Of a stretch of DNA of 64,000 nt, positions 17,227 to 25,762 are shown piece after piece. Source of the DNA: Paraconexibacter antarcticus (GTDB taxonomy: Bacteria; Actinomycetota; Thermoleophilia; Solirubrobacterales; Solirubrobacteraceae); contig NZ_CP098502.1 in the NCBI RefSeq assembly GCF_024220175.1, positions 3,414,514 to 3,478,513 on the forward strand, written 5' to 3'. Both the position numbers and the translations under genes were made by a program. Position 1 is the first letter of the stretch; each line of letters opens with the position of its first letter. The notes under the pieces are model-generated. The model was given only the letters and a program-made list of their open reading frames with translations, did not search any database and was not told where the DNA came from.

Positions 17227-18263
17227 GACGTCGCGGCCTCCGGGTCGTTGAGCGCCGCGGCCGTGACGGCCGGCGGCGGCAGACGGGTGCCCTGGCGGCC
17301 CTCGGCGCGGATGACGAGGCCGCGGGCGACGCCGTTGATGGCGAGCGTGAGGATGAAGAGCAGCAGGCCGGCGGCGATGAGCGCGCCGGCGTGCAGCGGA
17401 TCGTTCGCCGCCTCGCCGAACTCGTTCGCGATGACGGCGGCGAGCGAGTAGCCCTGATCGAAGAGCTGCTTGCCGACGACCGGCGAGTTCCCGATGACGA
17501 GGACGACGGCGATCGTCTCGCCGACGGCGCGGCCGAGGCCGAGGAGCGCGGCGCCGGTGATGCCCGACCGCGAGTACGGGAGGACCGCGATGCGGATCAT
17601 CTCCCACCGCGTGGCGCCGACCGCGAGCGCCGCCTCCTTGTGCTCGGCCGGGACGGTCGCGATGACCTCGCGCGAGATCGCCGAGACGATCGGCAGGATC
17701 ATGATCGCGAGCAGCAGGCCCGCGATGAAGTAGTTCGGCCCCGCCACGTTGCCCCCGATGAAGGGCAGGAAGTGCAGGGTGTCGGAGAAGCTCTGCTCGG
17801 TGCCGCGGAGCTTCGGGATGAGGACGAAGACGCCCCAGAGCCCGTAGACGACGGACGGGACGGCGGCGAGCAGCTCGACGAGGATCGTCAGCGGCTGGCG
17901 CAGCCGCGGCGGGCTGATCTCGGTGATGAAGAGCGCCGTCGCCACCGCGACCGGGACTCCGATGACCAGCGCCGTCGCCGAGGTGATGAGCGTGCCGGCG
18001 AGCAGCGGCCAGGCGCCGAAGACGTCCTTCGACGGATTCCAGTCGTTCGAGGTGACGAACGAGAGGACGCCCTGGTGGGCGAGCGCCGGCCGCGCCTTCA
18101 CGACGAGGAAGACGAAGAAGAAGGCCAGCAGGACGAGGACGAGCCCCGCGAGGGCCGTGAGGCCCCCGCGGAACACGCCGTCGGCGCGGCGCGCCGCCGG
18201 TGACCGCCGCGACAACGTGTCGCGACGGCCGGCCGGCTTCAGGCGGGCGGCGCCGGCTTCCAT
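17223..18263 (-). CDS. pstC: Phosphate ABC transporter permease PstC
   Basis: A 346-residue permease with a basic N-terminal tail, six or more hydrophobic segments, and the EAA-loop [22 protein letters not shown]. The periplasmic loop after the first helix ([17 protein letters not shown]) is typical of PstC. ATG 18263 overlaps the pstS stop by one base (TGATG). Confidence 0.95.
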   Translation of the reverse strand: MEAGAARLKPAGRRDTLSRRSPAARRADGVFRGGLTALAGLVLVLLAFFFVFLVVKARPALAHQGVLSFVTSNDWNPSKDVFGAWPLLAGTLITSATALVIGVPVAVATALFITEISPPRLRQPLTILVELLAAVPSVVYGLWGVFVLIPKLRGTEQSFSDTLHFLPFIGGNVAGPNYFIAGLLLAIMILPIVSAISREVIATVPAEHKEAALAVGATRWEMIRIAVLPYSRSGITGAALLGLGRAVGETIAVVLVIGNSPVVGKQLFDQGYSLAAVIANEFGEAANDPLHAGALIAAGLLLFILTLAINGVARGLVIRAEGRQGTRLPPPAVTAAALNDPEAATS

Positions 18264-19375
18264 CAGGAGCCCGTGACCGCGGCCCCGTTGCAGGTGACCT
18301 TGCCGAGGGCGGCGGTGCCCTTGGTGATGAGGTTGGCCGGCAGCGGCGCGTAGGACAGCTTCTTGACCGTGCCCTGGCCGGAGGGTCCGAGGAGGTACTT
18401 GGCGAAGGCCACGAGGCCGTTCGCGACGTCCTTGGAGCCGCCGGCCTTGCACGGGTCGGTCGGGAAGTCGAGGAACGTCTGCGAGACGATCGGGTAGGCC
18501 TTCGCGTTCGGGGCGTCGATCGTGCTGATGCCGAGGTCGGCGGGCACGGTCAGGCCCTCGGCCGCGGCCGAGGTCGAGTCGAGGGTCGGGGCGACGAAGG
18601 CGCCCGACTTGTTCTTCACGTCCGCGAACGTGAAGCCGTTCTGCAGCGCGTACGCCTGCTCCACGTAGCCGATGGCGCCGTCGGTCTGCTTCACGGCGGC
18701 GGCGACGCCGTCGTTGCCCTTGGCGCCCGTGCCGGTCGGCCACTTGATGTCCTTGTCGACACCGGGGCCGCTCTTCCAGGCGGGCGAGTAGTTCGCGAGG
18801 AACTGCGTGAAGCCCTTCGTCGTGCCCGAGGAGTCCGAGCGGTGGACGACGGTGATGTTCGTGGACGGCAGGCTGAGGCCGCTGTTGAGCTTGGCGATCG
18901 CCGGGTCGTTCCACTTCTTGATCTTGCCGAGGTAGATGTCGGCCGCCGTCACGCCGTCGAGCTTGATGCCCGACTTCTGGCCCGACAGGTTGTAGGACAG
19001 CGTGATCGCACCGAGGGCGATCGGCACCTGGACCGGAGCGACCTTCATCTTGCTCTTGTCCTCCGGCGCGAGGGCCGGGTCGGAGCCCGCGAAGTCCGCC
19101 GTGCCGGCCTGCAGCTGCGCGACACCGTCACCGGAACCGACGCCCTGGTAGTTGACCGTGAGGCCGCTGGACTTCAGCTCGCTGCCGACCTGCTGGTAGA
19201 TCGGGGCGGCGAAGGTGGAGCCGGCGCCGTTGAGCGTCGCCGAGACCGTCGGCGCGCTGGAGCCGCCCGTCCCGGATGCGGCGGTGGTGGACGAGTTGTT
19301 ACTGCTGCCACAGGCCGCGACGCCGAGGGCGAGAGCCCCCGTGCTGAGCGCGGCGATGAACGTGGTTGACCTCAA
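18263..19375 (-). CDS. pstS: Phosphate-binding lipoprotein PstS
   Basis: A 370-residue extracellular solute-binding protein. TTG 19375 is the start, with AAGGAG 6 nt upstream. The signal peptide ends in a lipobox (GVAAC), so Cys22 would be lipidated and the protein tethered to the membrane. NGAGSTFAAPIYQQ, GVGSGDG, FAGSDPAL and the HRSDSSGTT loop are the phosphate-binding segments of PstS. It heads pstSCAB-phoU; the 5' flank holds PHO-like repeats inside the upstream regulator gene. Confidence 0.95.
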   Translation of the reverse strand: MRSTTFIAALSTGALALGVAACGSSNNSSTTAASGTGGSSAPTVSATLNGAGSTFAAPIYQQVGSELKSSGLTVNYQGVGSGDGVAQLQAGTADFAGSDPALAPEDKSKMKVAPVQVPIALGAITLSYNLSGQKSGIKLDGVTAADIYLGKIKKWNDPAIAKLNSGLSLPSTNITVVHRSDSSGTTKGFTQFLANYSPAWKSGPGVDKDIKWPTGTGAKGNDGVAAAVKQTDGAIGYVEQAYALQNGFTFADVKNKSGAFVAPTLDSTSAAAEGLTVPADLGISTIDAPNAKAYPIVSQTFLDFPTDPCKAGGSKDVANGLVAFAKYLLGPSGQGTVKKLSYAPLPANLITKGTAALGKVTCNGAAVTGS

Positions 19376-19406
19376 GACAGCTCCTTCGTTGTTGGACGGG
19401 CGACCA

Positions 19407-19808
19407 TCACGGTGCCGTCGACCCGCCTGGATGGTGTTGCGTGGATGTGCCTGCGTTGTGAAAAGGGTGTGAAACCTCGGATACCGACTCAGGTTGGAAC
19501 CGGTAGCCGAACCCGACGTGGGTGTGGATGTGGTGCCACCCGGGGAGCGCCGAATCGAGCTTCACGCGCAGTTTGTGCACGTACACGTCGATCGACCGGT
19601 CGCCGTCCCGGAGCTCTCCGCCCCAGACGGTGCGATAGAGGTCGTTCCGGGCGACGATCCCGCCCTGCCGGCGCACGAGGGCGCACAGCAGCTGGAACTC
19701 CCGCACGGACAGGGTCAGCGCACGTCCGGCCGCCAGGACCAGCCCATCCTCCGGGCGGATCTCGAGCGCACCGGCGGTCAGCACGTCTTCTCGCTTCGCG
19801 GCCTCCAT
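19407..19808 (-). CDS. OmpR/PhoB-type winged-helix regulator without receiver domain
   Basis: The 133-residue protein is only a Trans_reg_C winged helix, residues about 12-105, with the typical LTLSVREFQLLCALVRRQGGIVARNDLYRTVWG recognition region and the final wing HTHVGFGYRF. There is no phosphoacceptor receiver domain: the frame starts at ATG 19808 behind GGGAGG and no receiver-coding sequence lies upstream. It is 31 bp from pstS and in the same direction. I infer it directly regulates the pst operon, perhaps by its own level or a partner protein rather than phosphorylation. Confidence 0.8.
   Translation of the reverse strand: MEAAKREDVLTAGALEIRPEDGLVLAAGRALTLSVREFQLLCALVRRQGGIVARNDLYRTVWGGELRDGDRSIDVYVHKLRVKLDSALPGWHHIHTHVGFGYRFQPESVSEVSHPFHNAGTSTQHHPGGSTAP
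19458..19474 (-). promoter_or_regulatory. PHO-box-like repeat upstream of pstS
   Basis: On the minus strand TTTCAC occurs twice with an exact 11-bp period (plus-strand GTGAAA at 19458 and 19469). It lies inside the 3' end of the regulator gene, about 85 bp before the pstS start. Confidence 0.5.
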
Positions 19809-19854
19809 CGACGAGCAGCCTCCCGCGGGCGGCCCGCGATCCGGTTACCGCGCG

Positions 19855-19882
19855 GTGAACCGATCGTGAAAGAGTTGTGAAC
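19855..19882 (-). promoter_or_regulatory. Three-unit PHO-box-like repeat between divergent genes
   Basis: Plus-strand GTGAAC at 19855, GTGAAA at 19866 and GTGAAC at 19877 are spaced exactly 11 bp apart; the minus strand reads GTTCAC, TTTCAC, GTTCAC. It lies 47 bp upstream of the OmpR-type regulator and 40 bp upstream of the DUF47 gene, and could control both. Confidence 0.65.
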
Positions 19883-19909
19883 GACCGTCGGAACTCCCCT
19901 TCACGCGCT

Positions 19910-19922
19910 TAAGGTCAGGCCG
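19910..19922 (+). promoter_or_regulatory. Leaderless promoter -10 of DUF47 gene
   Basis: TAAGGT at 19910-19915 lies exactly 7 nt before ATG 19923 and begins 27 nt after the last PHO-like hexamer. The same 27-nt gap recurs at pstC2. Confidence 0.55.
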
Positions 19923-20552
19923 ATGAGGATGCCGGGCCGTCGGGCCGACGAAGGAGCCGTGCTCCAGCTGCTGGAGGAGTCGGGCCGGAACGTGGAGCGC
20001 TCGACGCTCATCCTCCACGACCTCGTCCGCGACTACCCCGAGCGCAGCGACCTCGCCCGCGAGATGGTCCTCTGCGAGCACGAGGGCGACCGCATCACCC
20101 ACGACATCATCCATCTGCTCCACGACGGCGGCGGACGCCGGGCGATCGTCGGCCCCGCCGACGGCCACGCCCTCGCAACCGCCCTGGACGACATCGTCGA
20201 CTTCGCCGAGCAGACCGCCGACACGCTCTCGACCTACGGCATCGAGGCCCCGATGGAGCAGGCCACGGCGCTCGCCGAGGTCCTCGTGGGCGCCGGCGAG
20301 CAGGTGGCCCGTGCGCTCCGCGCCCTGCGCACCGGCGCGGACATGGCCCCCCACCTCGTCGAGATCCACCGCCTCGAGAACGAGGGCGACCGCATCACCC
20401 GCGATGGCGTCGCCTCGCTCTTCGCCGACGGCATCGACCCGATGGTCGTCATCCGGTGGAAGGACATCTTCGGCGCCCTCGAGGCCTCCGTCGACGCGTG
20501 CGAGACGGTCGCGCATGTCCTCGAGGGGATCGGGCTGCGGCGCCGGCGCTGA
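19923..20552 (+). CDS. DUF47/PhoU-like protein
   Basis: A 209-residue helical protein of the DUF47 (YkaA, TIGR00153) family with two PhoU-like metal motifs, CEHEGDRITHDI and LENEGDRITRDG. Such proteins usually sit beside a PitA low-affinity phosphate transporter and regulate it; no pit gene is present in this window. It is transcribed divergently from the phosphate regulator and has its own PHO-like upstream region, so I infer a phosphate-linked role. Confidence 0.85.
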   Translation: MRMPGRRADEGAVLQLLEESGRNVERSTLILHDLVRDYPERSDLAREMVLCEHEGDRITHDIIHLLHDGGGRRAIVGPADGHALATALDDIVDFAEQTADTLSTYGIEAPMEQATALAEVLVGAGEQVARALRALRTGADMAPHLVEIHRLENEGDRITRDGVASLFADGIDPMVVIRWKDIFGALEASVDACETVAHVLEGIGLRRRR

Positions 20553-20567
20553 CCGCCCGCGCAGCAC

Positions 20568-20598
20568 GACGGGCGCCCGTGAAGGGGCGCCCGCCGTC
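20568..20598. terminator. Bidirectional terminator hairpin between convergent genes
   Basis: GACGGGCGCCC at 20568-20578 pairs with GGCGCCCGCCGTC ending at 20598 around a short loop. It separates the convergent DUF47 gene and pstS2. Confidence 0.65.
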
Positions 20599-20623
20599 CA
20601 CCGATCGGGTCTGCCGGAGACGG

Positions 20624-21655
20624 CTACCCCTGCTGGAGCTGCGAGGTCGCCGCGACGGCCGCCTTGTAGACGACGCCGGGGATCGGCGAGAAGTCCAGCG
20701 CCGGGCCGAACGACTGCCCGGCACCGCTCATCGCGTAGAGCACGAAGAGCCGGACCGCACCCGCCTGCTTGGAGACCTTTGGCACGATCGCGTACGTGAA
20801 GGTCGAGAGCGGGTAGGCCGTCTTGTACTTCGCGGGCGGATCGACGATGTGCAACTCGTTGTTCGCCGGCACGGACTTCACGGCTGCCGCGGCGGCCTTG
20901 ATGTTCGCGAGGTTCGGGTACTCGAACTTGCCGGCCCGGTTCTGCAGCAGCGCCGTGTTCAGGTGGTGGGCGATGATGTAGGACGCGGAGATGTAGCCGA
21001 TCGACCCGTTGGTCGAGCTGACGACCGCGGTGACGCCGTCGTTGCCCTTGCCGCCGACGCCCTTCGGGAAGCTGACCGCGGTGGCGTTGCCGATCCGCGA
21101 CTTCCAGCCGGCGTCAACACGCGAGAGGAAATCCGTGAACGCGTACGTGTCGCCGGACCCGTCGCTGCGGTACACCGGCGTGATCGTCAGGTTCGGGAGC
21201 TTGAGCTTCGGGTTGATCTTCTTGATGCTCTTGTCGTTCCACTTCGTGATCGCCCCCTGGTAGATCCGGGAGATGATCTTGCCCGTGAGCCGGAGGTTGC
21301 GCACGCCGTTGAGGCGGTAGGCGATGCCCGTGGCGGTGAGCGCCCACGGGATCTGGACGCAGCCGTTGCAGGCGGCGGCCTGCGACGGGTTGAGCGGCGC
21401 GTCGGACGCGCCGAAGTCGACGGTCCGGGCCGTCACCTGGGCGATGCCCGCCCCGGAGCCGACGGCGCCGTAGGTGACGTTGATGTCGTGCTTGTTGGCG
21501 AAGTCCTGGGTCCAGCTCGTCATGAGCGGGGCCACGAGGGTCGACCCGGCGCCGGTGAGGGAGCCTGCGGCCATGGCGTTGGCGGTCAGCCCGGCCGATG
21601 CGCTGGTGGTCACCAGCGCGGCGACCGTGACGCCGAGCAGTCTGCTGCGGTTCAC
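20624..21655 (-). CDS. pstS: Second phosphate-binding protein, PstS-like, secreted
   Basis: From GTG 21655, preceded by AAAGG 7 nt upstream, the protein has a classical signal peptide (cleavage near AMA-A) but no lipobox Cys, so it would be released rather than lipid-anchored. TGAGSTLVAPLM, GAVGSGAGIAQ, DFGASDAPL and YRSDGSGDTYAFTDFL are PstS-type ligand segments. It is divergent from pstC2A2B2, with which it would work. It shares only moderate similarity with the lipoprotein PstS, suggesting an old divergence of the two systems rather than a recent copy. Confidence 0.9.
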   Translation of the reverse strand: MNRSRLLGVTVAALVTTSASAGLTANAMAAGSLTGAGSTLVAPLMTSWTQDFANKHDINVTYGAVGSGAGIAQVTARTVDFGASDAPLNPSQAAACNGCVQIPWALTATGIAYRLNGVRNLRLTGKIISRIYQGAITKWNDKSIKKINPKLKLPNLTITPVYRSDGSGDTYAFTDFLSRVDAGWKSRIGNATAVSFPKGVGGKGNDGVTAVVSSTNGSIGYISASYIIAHHLNTALLQNRAGKFEYPNLANIKAAAAAVKSVPANNELHIVDPPAKYKTAYPLSTFTYAIVPKVSKQAGAVRLFVLYAMSGAGQSFGPALDFSPIPGVVYKAAVAATSQLQQG

Positions 21656-21740
21656 GTGTGTGCCTTTCACGTCGTTGTGTGGTGGTGCAGGAAGCAGGCG
21701 GAAGACTCACGGCACCGAGCGACCGCCCTGTTTCCAGGGT

Positions 21741-21768
21741 GTGCTCACGTCGTAGAAATCGTGTGAAC
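21741..21768. promoter_or_regulatory. Degenerate three-unit PHO-like box between pstS2 and pstC2
   Basis: GTGCTC at 21741, GTAGAA at 21752 and GTGAAC at 21763 are phased by 11 bp. Only the last is a perfect unit, but phase and position match the better box at 19855-19882. Confidence 0.45.
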
Positions 21769-21795
21769 GTCGCCCCGGGTTCCGGCAAGCTGGCC

Positions 21796-21808
21796 TACCC
21801 TCCCGGTC
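21796..21808 (+). promoter_or_regulatory. Leaderless promoter -10 of pstC2
   Basis: TACCCT at 21796-21801 is followed by exactly 7 nt and GTG 21809, and begins 27 nt after the PHO-like box. Confidence 0.55.
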
Positions 21809-22792
21809 GTGATCGGCCGGTTGTCAGCACGCGACGTATCCCCCGCCACCGCGTCGGTGGGCGTCCGGCCCTCCGACCGGGCGGGCGACACCCTCCTGCG
21901 CGGCCTGTGCGCCACCGCCGCGGTCGCGGTCATCGCCGTCATGGTGGACATCGCCTACCAGGTCCTCCACGGCAGCCACCAGGCGCTCTCGAAGTTCGGG
22001 CTCGGCTTCCTCGTGCACACGACCTGGCGGCCGAACTTCGACGTCTTCGGCGCCGGCTCGTTCCTCTACGGGACGATCGTGAGCTCGCTCATGGCCCTCC
22101 TCATCGCGACGCCCCTCGCCATCGCCATCGCGCTCTACCTCAGCCTCATGGCGCCACGCGGGGTCCGCAGCATCGTCGGCTCCCTCGTCGAGATGCTCGC
22201 CGCCGTCCCCAGCGTCGTCATCGGGTTCTGGGGCATCCTCGTCCTCTCCCCGTTCGTCCGCGACCACCTGGAGCCGTGGCTGCACGGGGCCTTCGGGTTC
22301 ATCCCCCTGTTCGGGCCGCCCCAGACCACCGGCAGCAGCACGTTCACGGCGGGACTCATCCTCACGATCATGGTCATCCCGATCATCGCCTCGGTCAGCC
22401 GGGACCTCTTCGACACCGTCCCGCAGGAGCTCCAGGACGGAGCCGCGGCCCTCGGGGCCACGCGCTGGGAGATCGTCCGCGGCGTCATTCTCCCGTCGAC
22501 CGCCTCCGGGGTCGCAGCGGCCGCGTTCCTCGGGCTCGGGCGCGCCCTCGGCGAGGCGATCGCGGTCACCCAGGTCATCGGCGCCGGAACCGGCATCCAC
22601 GCCTCGCTCTTCGCCACCGGCGACACGCTCGCCAGCCGCGTCGCGAACGAGTTCGCCGGCGCCACGTCGACGCTGCACACCGCGGCGATCTTCTACGCCG
22701 CGGCCATCCTGCTCGTCATCGGGCTCAGCACGAACCTCTTCGCGCAGTGGATCGGACGCCGCTTCGACCCCAGCCGGCTCGTCGCCCGATGA
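21809..22792 (+). CDS. pstC: Second phosphate permease PstC
   Basis: A 327-residue permease with the PstC fold: first helix, the large periplasmic loop with TTWRPNFDVFGAGSFL, and the EAA-loop LQDGAAALGATRWEIVRGVILP. GTG 21809 is set by the promoter geometry. Its TGA overlaps the next ATG (ATGA), so it is translationally coupled to pstA2. Confidence 0.93.
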   Translation: MIGRLSARDVSPATASVGVRPSDRAGDTLLRGLCATAAVAVIAVMVDIAYQVLHGSHQALSKFGLGFLVHTTWRPNFDVFGAGSFLYGTIVSSLMALLIATPLAIAIALYLSLMAPRGVRSIVGSLVEMLAAVPSVVIGFWGILVLSPFVRDHLEPWLHGAFGFIPLFGPPQTTGSSTFTAGLILTIMVIPIIASVSRDLFDTVPQELQDGAAALGATRWEIVRGVILPSTASGVAAAAFLGLGRALGEAIAVTQVIGAGTGIHASLFATGDTLASRVANEFAGATSTLHTAAIFYAAAILLVIGLSTNLFAQWIGRRFDPSRLVAR

Positions 22793-23682
22793 GCACCACG
22801 GAGGTGGACTTCACCGCGCCACTCGTGGCGACGGGGAACCTGCGCCGGCGCCACCGGGTCAGCCGGGCGGCGGAGGGCCTGGCCCTGGGCTCCAGCGTCG
22901 CCGCCGTCGCGGTGCTCGGCATCATCGTCGCCTACGTCGTGGTCCACGGCGCCGGGGCGCTGAGCCTCGACTTCCTGACCAAGGAGCCGTCCCCCGGGGG
23001 CGGGCCGGGCGGGGGGATCGCCCCGGCGATCGTCGGCACCGGGCTCCTCGTCGGGGTCGCGACCGTCATCGCGATGCCGATCGGCGTGCTCGTCGCGGTC
23101 TACCTGACCGAGTTCGCCGGCCCGGCGGCGGCACGACCGATCCGCCTCGCGCTCGACCTCCTCAACGGCCTCCCGTCGATTGTCGTCGGCCTGTTCGTGT
23201 TCGGCCTGCTCGTCGTGGGCAAGCACCAGTCCGGGTTCGCGGCGGCCTTCGCGCTGTCGATCATCATGCTGCCGCTGATCGCGCGGTCCACGCAGGAGAT
23301 GCTCGGCCTCGTGCCCCGTCAGCTCCGTGAGGCCGCGGACGCACTGGGCGTGAGCCGCTGGCGGACCGTGCTCACCGTCGTGCTCCCCAGTGCGGCCGGC
23401 GGCATCGTGACGGGCACCGTCCTCGCCGTCGCGCGGGCGGCGGGCGAGACGGCGCCGCTGATCTTCACGAGCTCGATCTTCGGAAACCGGGTCACGCTCG
23501 ACCTGCTCGGGACGCCGATCCCGAACATCCCCGTCCAGATCTTCACGCTCTCCGAGACCCCCGATCCCTCGGGGTACGAGCGCGCCTGGGGCGCAGCCTT
23601 CGTGCTCCTGTCCTTCATCCTCGTCGCCAACATCGGCGCGAGGGCCTTGCTGACCCGCAGTCGAAAGAAGATGGGCCGATGA
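22789..23682 (+). CDS. pstA: Second phosphate permease PstA
   Basis: A 297-residue permease with six helices and EAA-loop [23 protein letters not shown] Gly/Pro-rich periplasmic loop ([15 protein letters not shown]) is typical of PstA proteins. It overlaps both neighbours by four bases, giving a tightly coupled pstCAB unit. Confidence 0.93.
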   Translation: MSTTEVDFTAPLVATGNLRRRHRVSRAAEGLALGSSVAAVAVLGIIVAYVVVHGAGALSLDFLTKEPSPGGGPGGGIAPAIVGTGLLVGVATVIAMPIGVLVAVYLTEFAGPAAARPIRLALDLLNGLPSIVVGLFVFGLLVVGKHQSGFAAAFALSIIMLPLIARSTQEMLGLVPRQLREAADALGVSRWRTVLTVVLPSAAGGIVTGTVLAVARAAGETAPLIFTSSIFGNRVTLDLLGTPIPNIPVQIFTLSETPDPSGYERAWGAAFVLLSFILVANIGARALLTRSRKKMGR

Positions 23683-24584
23683 CGAGAAGCAGCACCGACG
23701 GCAGCGCCGACCTCGAGGCCGTGACCGCCGTCCTGCCCCGCATCCGCATCGGCGGCGAGAGGCGGGCACCGGCCGCCGCGGCCGCCTCGCCGTCCGTCGC
23801 CGCCGTACCGCGCGAGGTCGTCTTCCAGGCCCGCGGGGTCGGCGTGAGCTACGGCGAGAAGCGGGCCATCGCCGGCGTGGACCTCGACATCCCCCGCAAC
23901 CTCGTGACCGCGATCATCGGCCCGTCGGGCTGCGGGAAGTCGACCTTCCTGCGCAGCCTGAACCGGATGAACGACACGGTCCCCGGTTTCCGCCTCGACG
24001 GCCAGGTGCTCTACCACGGGCACGACGTCTACGGCCCCGGGGTCGACCGCGTGGAGGTGCGCCGCCGCATCGGGATGGTCTTCCAGAAGCCCAACCCCTT
24101 CCCGAAGTCGATCTACGACAACGTCGCCTGGGCGCCGCGCAACCTCGGCCTGCGCGAGGGGCTCGACGCCCGCGTGGAGCGCGCGCTCCGCGGCGCCGCC
24201 CTGTGGGACGAGGTCAAGGACCGGCTGAAGGACTCGGCGCTCGGGCTCTCCGGCGGCCAGCAGCAGCGCCTGTGCATCGCCCGGGCCATCGCGATCGAGC
24301 CCGACGTCCTGCTGCTCGACGAACCGGCCTCGGCCCTCGACCCGATCGCGACGCTCGCGATCGAGGAGCTCATGCACACGCTGAAGCAGCGGTACACGAT
24401 CGTCATCGTCACCCACAACATGCAGCAGGCCGCGCGGGTCGCCGATCGCACCGCGTTCTTCAGCCTCGATGTCTCCGGAAGCGATCGGGTCGGGACGCTC
24501 GTCGAGTACGACACGACCGAGATGATCTTCACGCGGCCCGCCGACACCCGCACGCGGGACTACGTCACCGGGCGCTTCGGCTGA
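23679..24584 (+). CDS. pstB: Second phosphate ATPase PstB
   Basis: A 301-residue ATPase with Walker [26 protein letters not shown] and Walker B VLLLDEP. It has a 45-residue N-terminal extension before the ABC core and an insertion near the C-terminus ([17 protein letters not shown]). It ends the plus-strand pstC2A2B2 operon and converges on the zinc-ribbon genes. Confidence 0.93.
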   Translation: MTRSSTDGSADLEAVTAVLPRIRIGGERRAPAAAAASPSVAAVPREVVFQARGVGVSYGEKRAIAGVDLDIPRNLVTAIIGPSGCGKSTFLRSLNRMNDTVPGFRLDGQVLYHGHDVYGPGVDRVEVRRRIGMVFQKPNPFPKSIYDNVAWAPRNLGLREGLDARVERALRGAALWDEVKDRLKDSALGLSGGQQQRLCIARAIAIEPDVLLLDEPASALDPIATLAIEELMHTLKQRYTIVIVTHNMQQAARVADRTAFFSLDVSGSDRVGTLVEYDTTEMIFTRPADTRTRDYVTGRFG

Positions 24585-24641
24585 GCGGCCACGCCGCGGC
24601 CGCGGCCGGTGCCGGTCAGCCCACGGCCGCCGGCGGCGCCG

Positions 24642-25025
24642 TCAGCCCGCGGCCGCGGCCGGCGCCAGCAGCGCGCTGCCGCACTGCCAGCAGAAGACCG
24701 CGCCGCTGCTGTGCGGCGAGGCGCACGTCGGGCACGCCCCGGACGCGCCGGTCTGGTCGGTGCGCAGGATGCGCTCCACCTCGGCGAGTTCCGCGTCGAC
24801 GGTCTGCAGCGCGGCCGCCCGCTCGACGAGCAGGTCCACGCGGACGTGGTCGCGGATCGCCATCTCGTACGCGAGGCCGCCGAGGTCCCACTGCAGCTCG
24901 GCGAAGCGGGCGTTCAGCTGCTCGCGGCGGCGCTCGAGGTCGACGAGCGCCGTCGTCGCCGGCGGCGGGCCGAACGGCGCCGCGCTCGGGCCGCGGCGAC
25001 GGGCGAAGGGGTTCTGGGCTCTCAT
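24642..25025 (-). CDS. Small coiled-coil zinc-ribbon protein
   Basis: A 127-residue cytosolic protein. Residues about 30-85 are a charged helical stretch likely to form a coiled coil, with heptad Leu/Ala. Residues 95-118 hold a zinc ribbon, CPTC then CWQC. AGGAG lies 7 nt before ATG 25025. It follows the next zinc-ribbon gene by 25 bp in the same direction and is probably cotranscribed. Function is unknown. Confidence 0.7.
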   Translation of the reverse strand: MRAQNPFARRRGPSAAPFGPPPATTALVDLERRREQLNARFAELQWDLGGLAYEMAIRDHVRVDLLVERAAALQTVDAELAEVERILRTDQTGASGACPTCASPHSSGAVFCWQCGSALLAPAAAAG

Positions 25026-25050
25026 CGATCTGCTCCTGGTCCTGTCGCGG

Positions 25051-25644
25051 TCATGGGCTGCCGAAGAAGTTGCCGGTGAACTTGCCGCCCGTGTAGCCGG
25101 GCCCGGATCCCTTCTGCCCGACCTTCACGACCTTGCCGGGCACCGGCTTCTTCTTCGCCGCGGGCTTCGTCTTGGGGACCTTCGCCGCGGCGGCGGCCTT
25201 CGCGGTGCTCTTCTTCGCCGAAGGGGTGGAGGCGGTCGCGGCGGCGTCCGACGCACCCGGCGTCGTCGCGGTCGCGTCGGTCGCGGCCGGCGCCGCGGCG
25301 CCGCCCGCGATCGTGACGACCTGCGGGGCGGCGGCCTGTGTGCTGCCGTCGCCGCCGGCCGAGTGGCCGATGAGGACACCCACCCCCATGGCGAGCACGA
25401 GCGTCGCGACCCCGGCGATGAGCGCCGTGCTCGTCGTGGCCGGCCCCCGCTCGGTGCGGATGGTCTCGGTCGACGGCACGACGGTCGCCGCAGCCGGCGG
25501 CGGCGTGAAGCGCGGCCGGCCCCGGCGCTCGCCGCAGCGCAGGCAGTAGCGCTGATCGACCGCGAGCTTCGCCGCGCAGTTCGGGCAGGAGTCACCCGCG
25601 GTCGGGACGAGCGGGGACGGCAGGAACTCGATCGTGTCGGTCAT
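25051..25644 (-). CDS. Zinc-ribbon membrane protein with Lys/Ala/Pro-rich tail
   Basis: A 197-residue protein: residues 19-40 a zinc ribbon (CPNC, then CLRC), residues about 72-92 one membrane helix (ALIAGVATLVLAMGVGVLIG), then an Ala/Thr stretch and a Lys/Pro/Ala-rich tail (about 140-175). The ribbon would face the cytosol and the basic tail the outside, where it could bind wall polymers. It is divergent from the phosphoesterase gene, which has the same ribbon-then-helix start. Function is unknown. Confidence 0.7.
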   Translation of the reverse strand: MTDTIEFLPSPLVPTAGDSCPNCAAKLAVDQRYCLRCGERRGRPRFTPPPAAATVVPSTETIRTERGPATTSTALIAGVATLVLAMGVGVLIGHSAGGDGSTQAAAPQVVTIAGGAAAPAATDATATTPGASDAAATASTPSAKKSTAKAAAAAKVPKTKPAAKKKPVPGKVVKVGQKGSGPGYTGGKFTGNFFGSP

Positions 25645-25695
25645 GGCGATGGCCCGGAGTGTGGGCCATCGCCGGCCGGGACTTGTGAACCACCT

Positions 25696-25723
25696 GTTTC
25701 CATTGCGTTTGCCGGATGTTCAC
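25696..25723 (+). promoter_or_regulatory. PHO-like box upstream of the phosphoesterase
   Basis: GTTTCC at 25696, GTTTGC at 25707 and GTTCAC at 25718 are phased by 11 bp, 39 bp before the ATG. The last unit is perfect and the others are degenerate. It lies between divergent genes. Confidence 0.45.
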
Positions 25724-25762
25724 GACCGCGGCGCCCGCGTCCGTGACGATGCCACGCTGCCC

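Noticed and set aside
24585..24641. GC-rich inverted repeats between pstB2 and the zinc-ribbon gene as a replication origin or RNA
   Set aside because: Only short CCGCGGCCG repeats typical of this base composition; at most a terminator for convergent genes.
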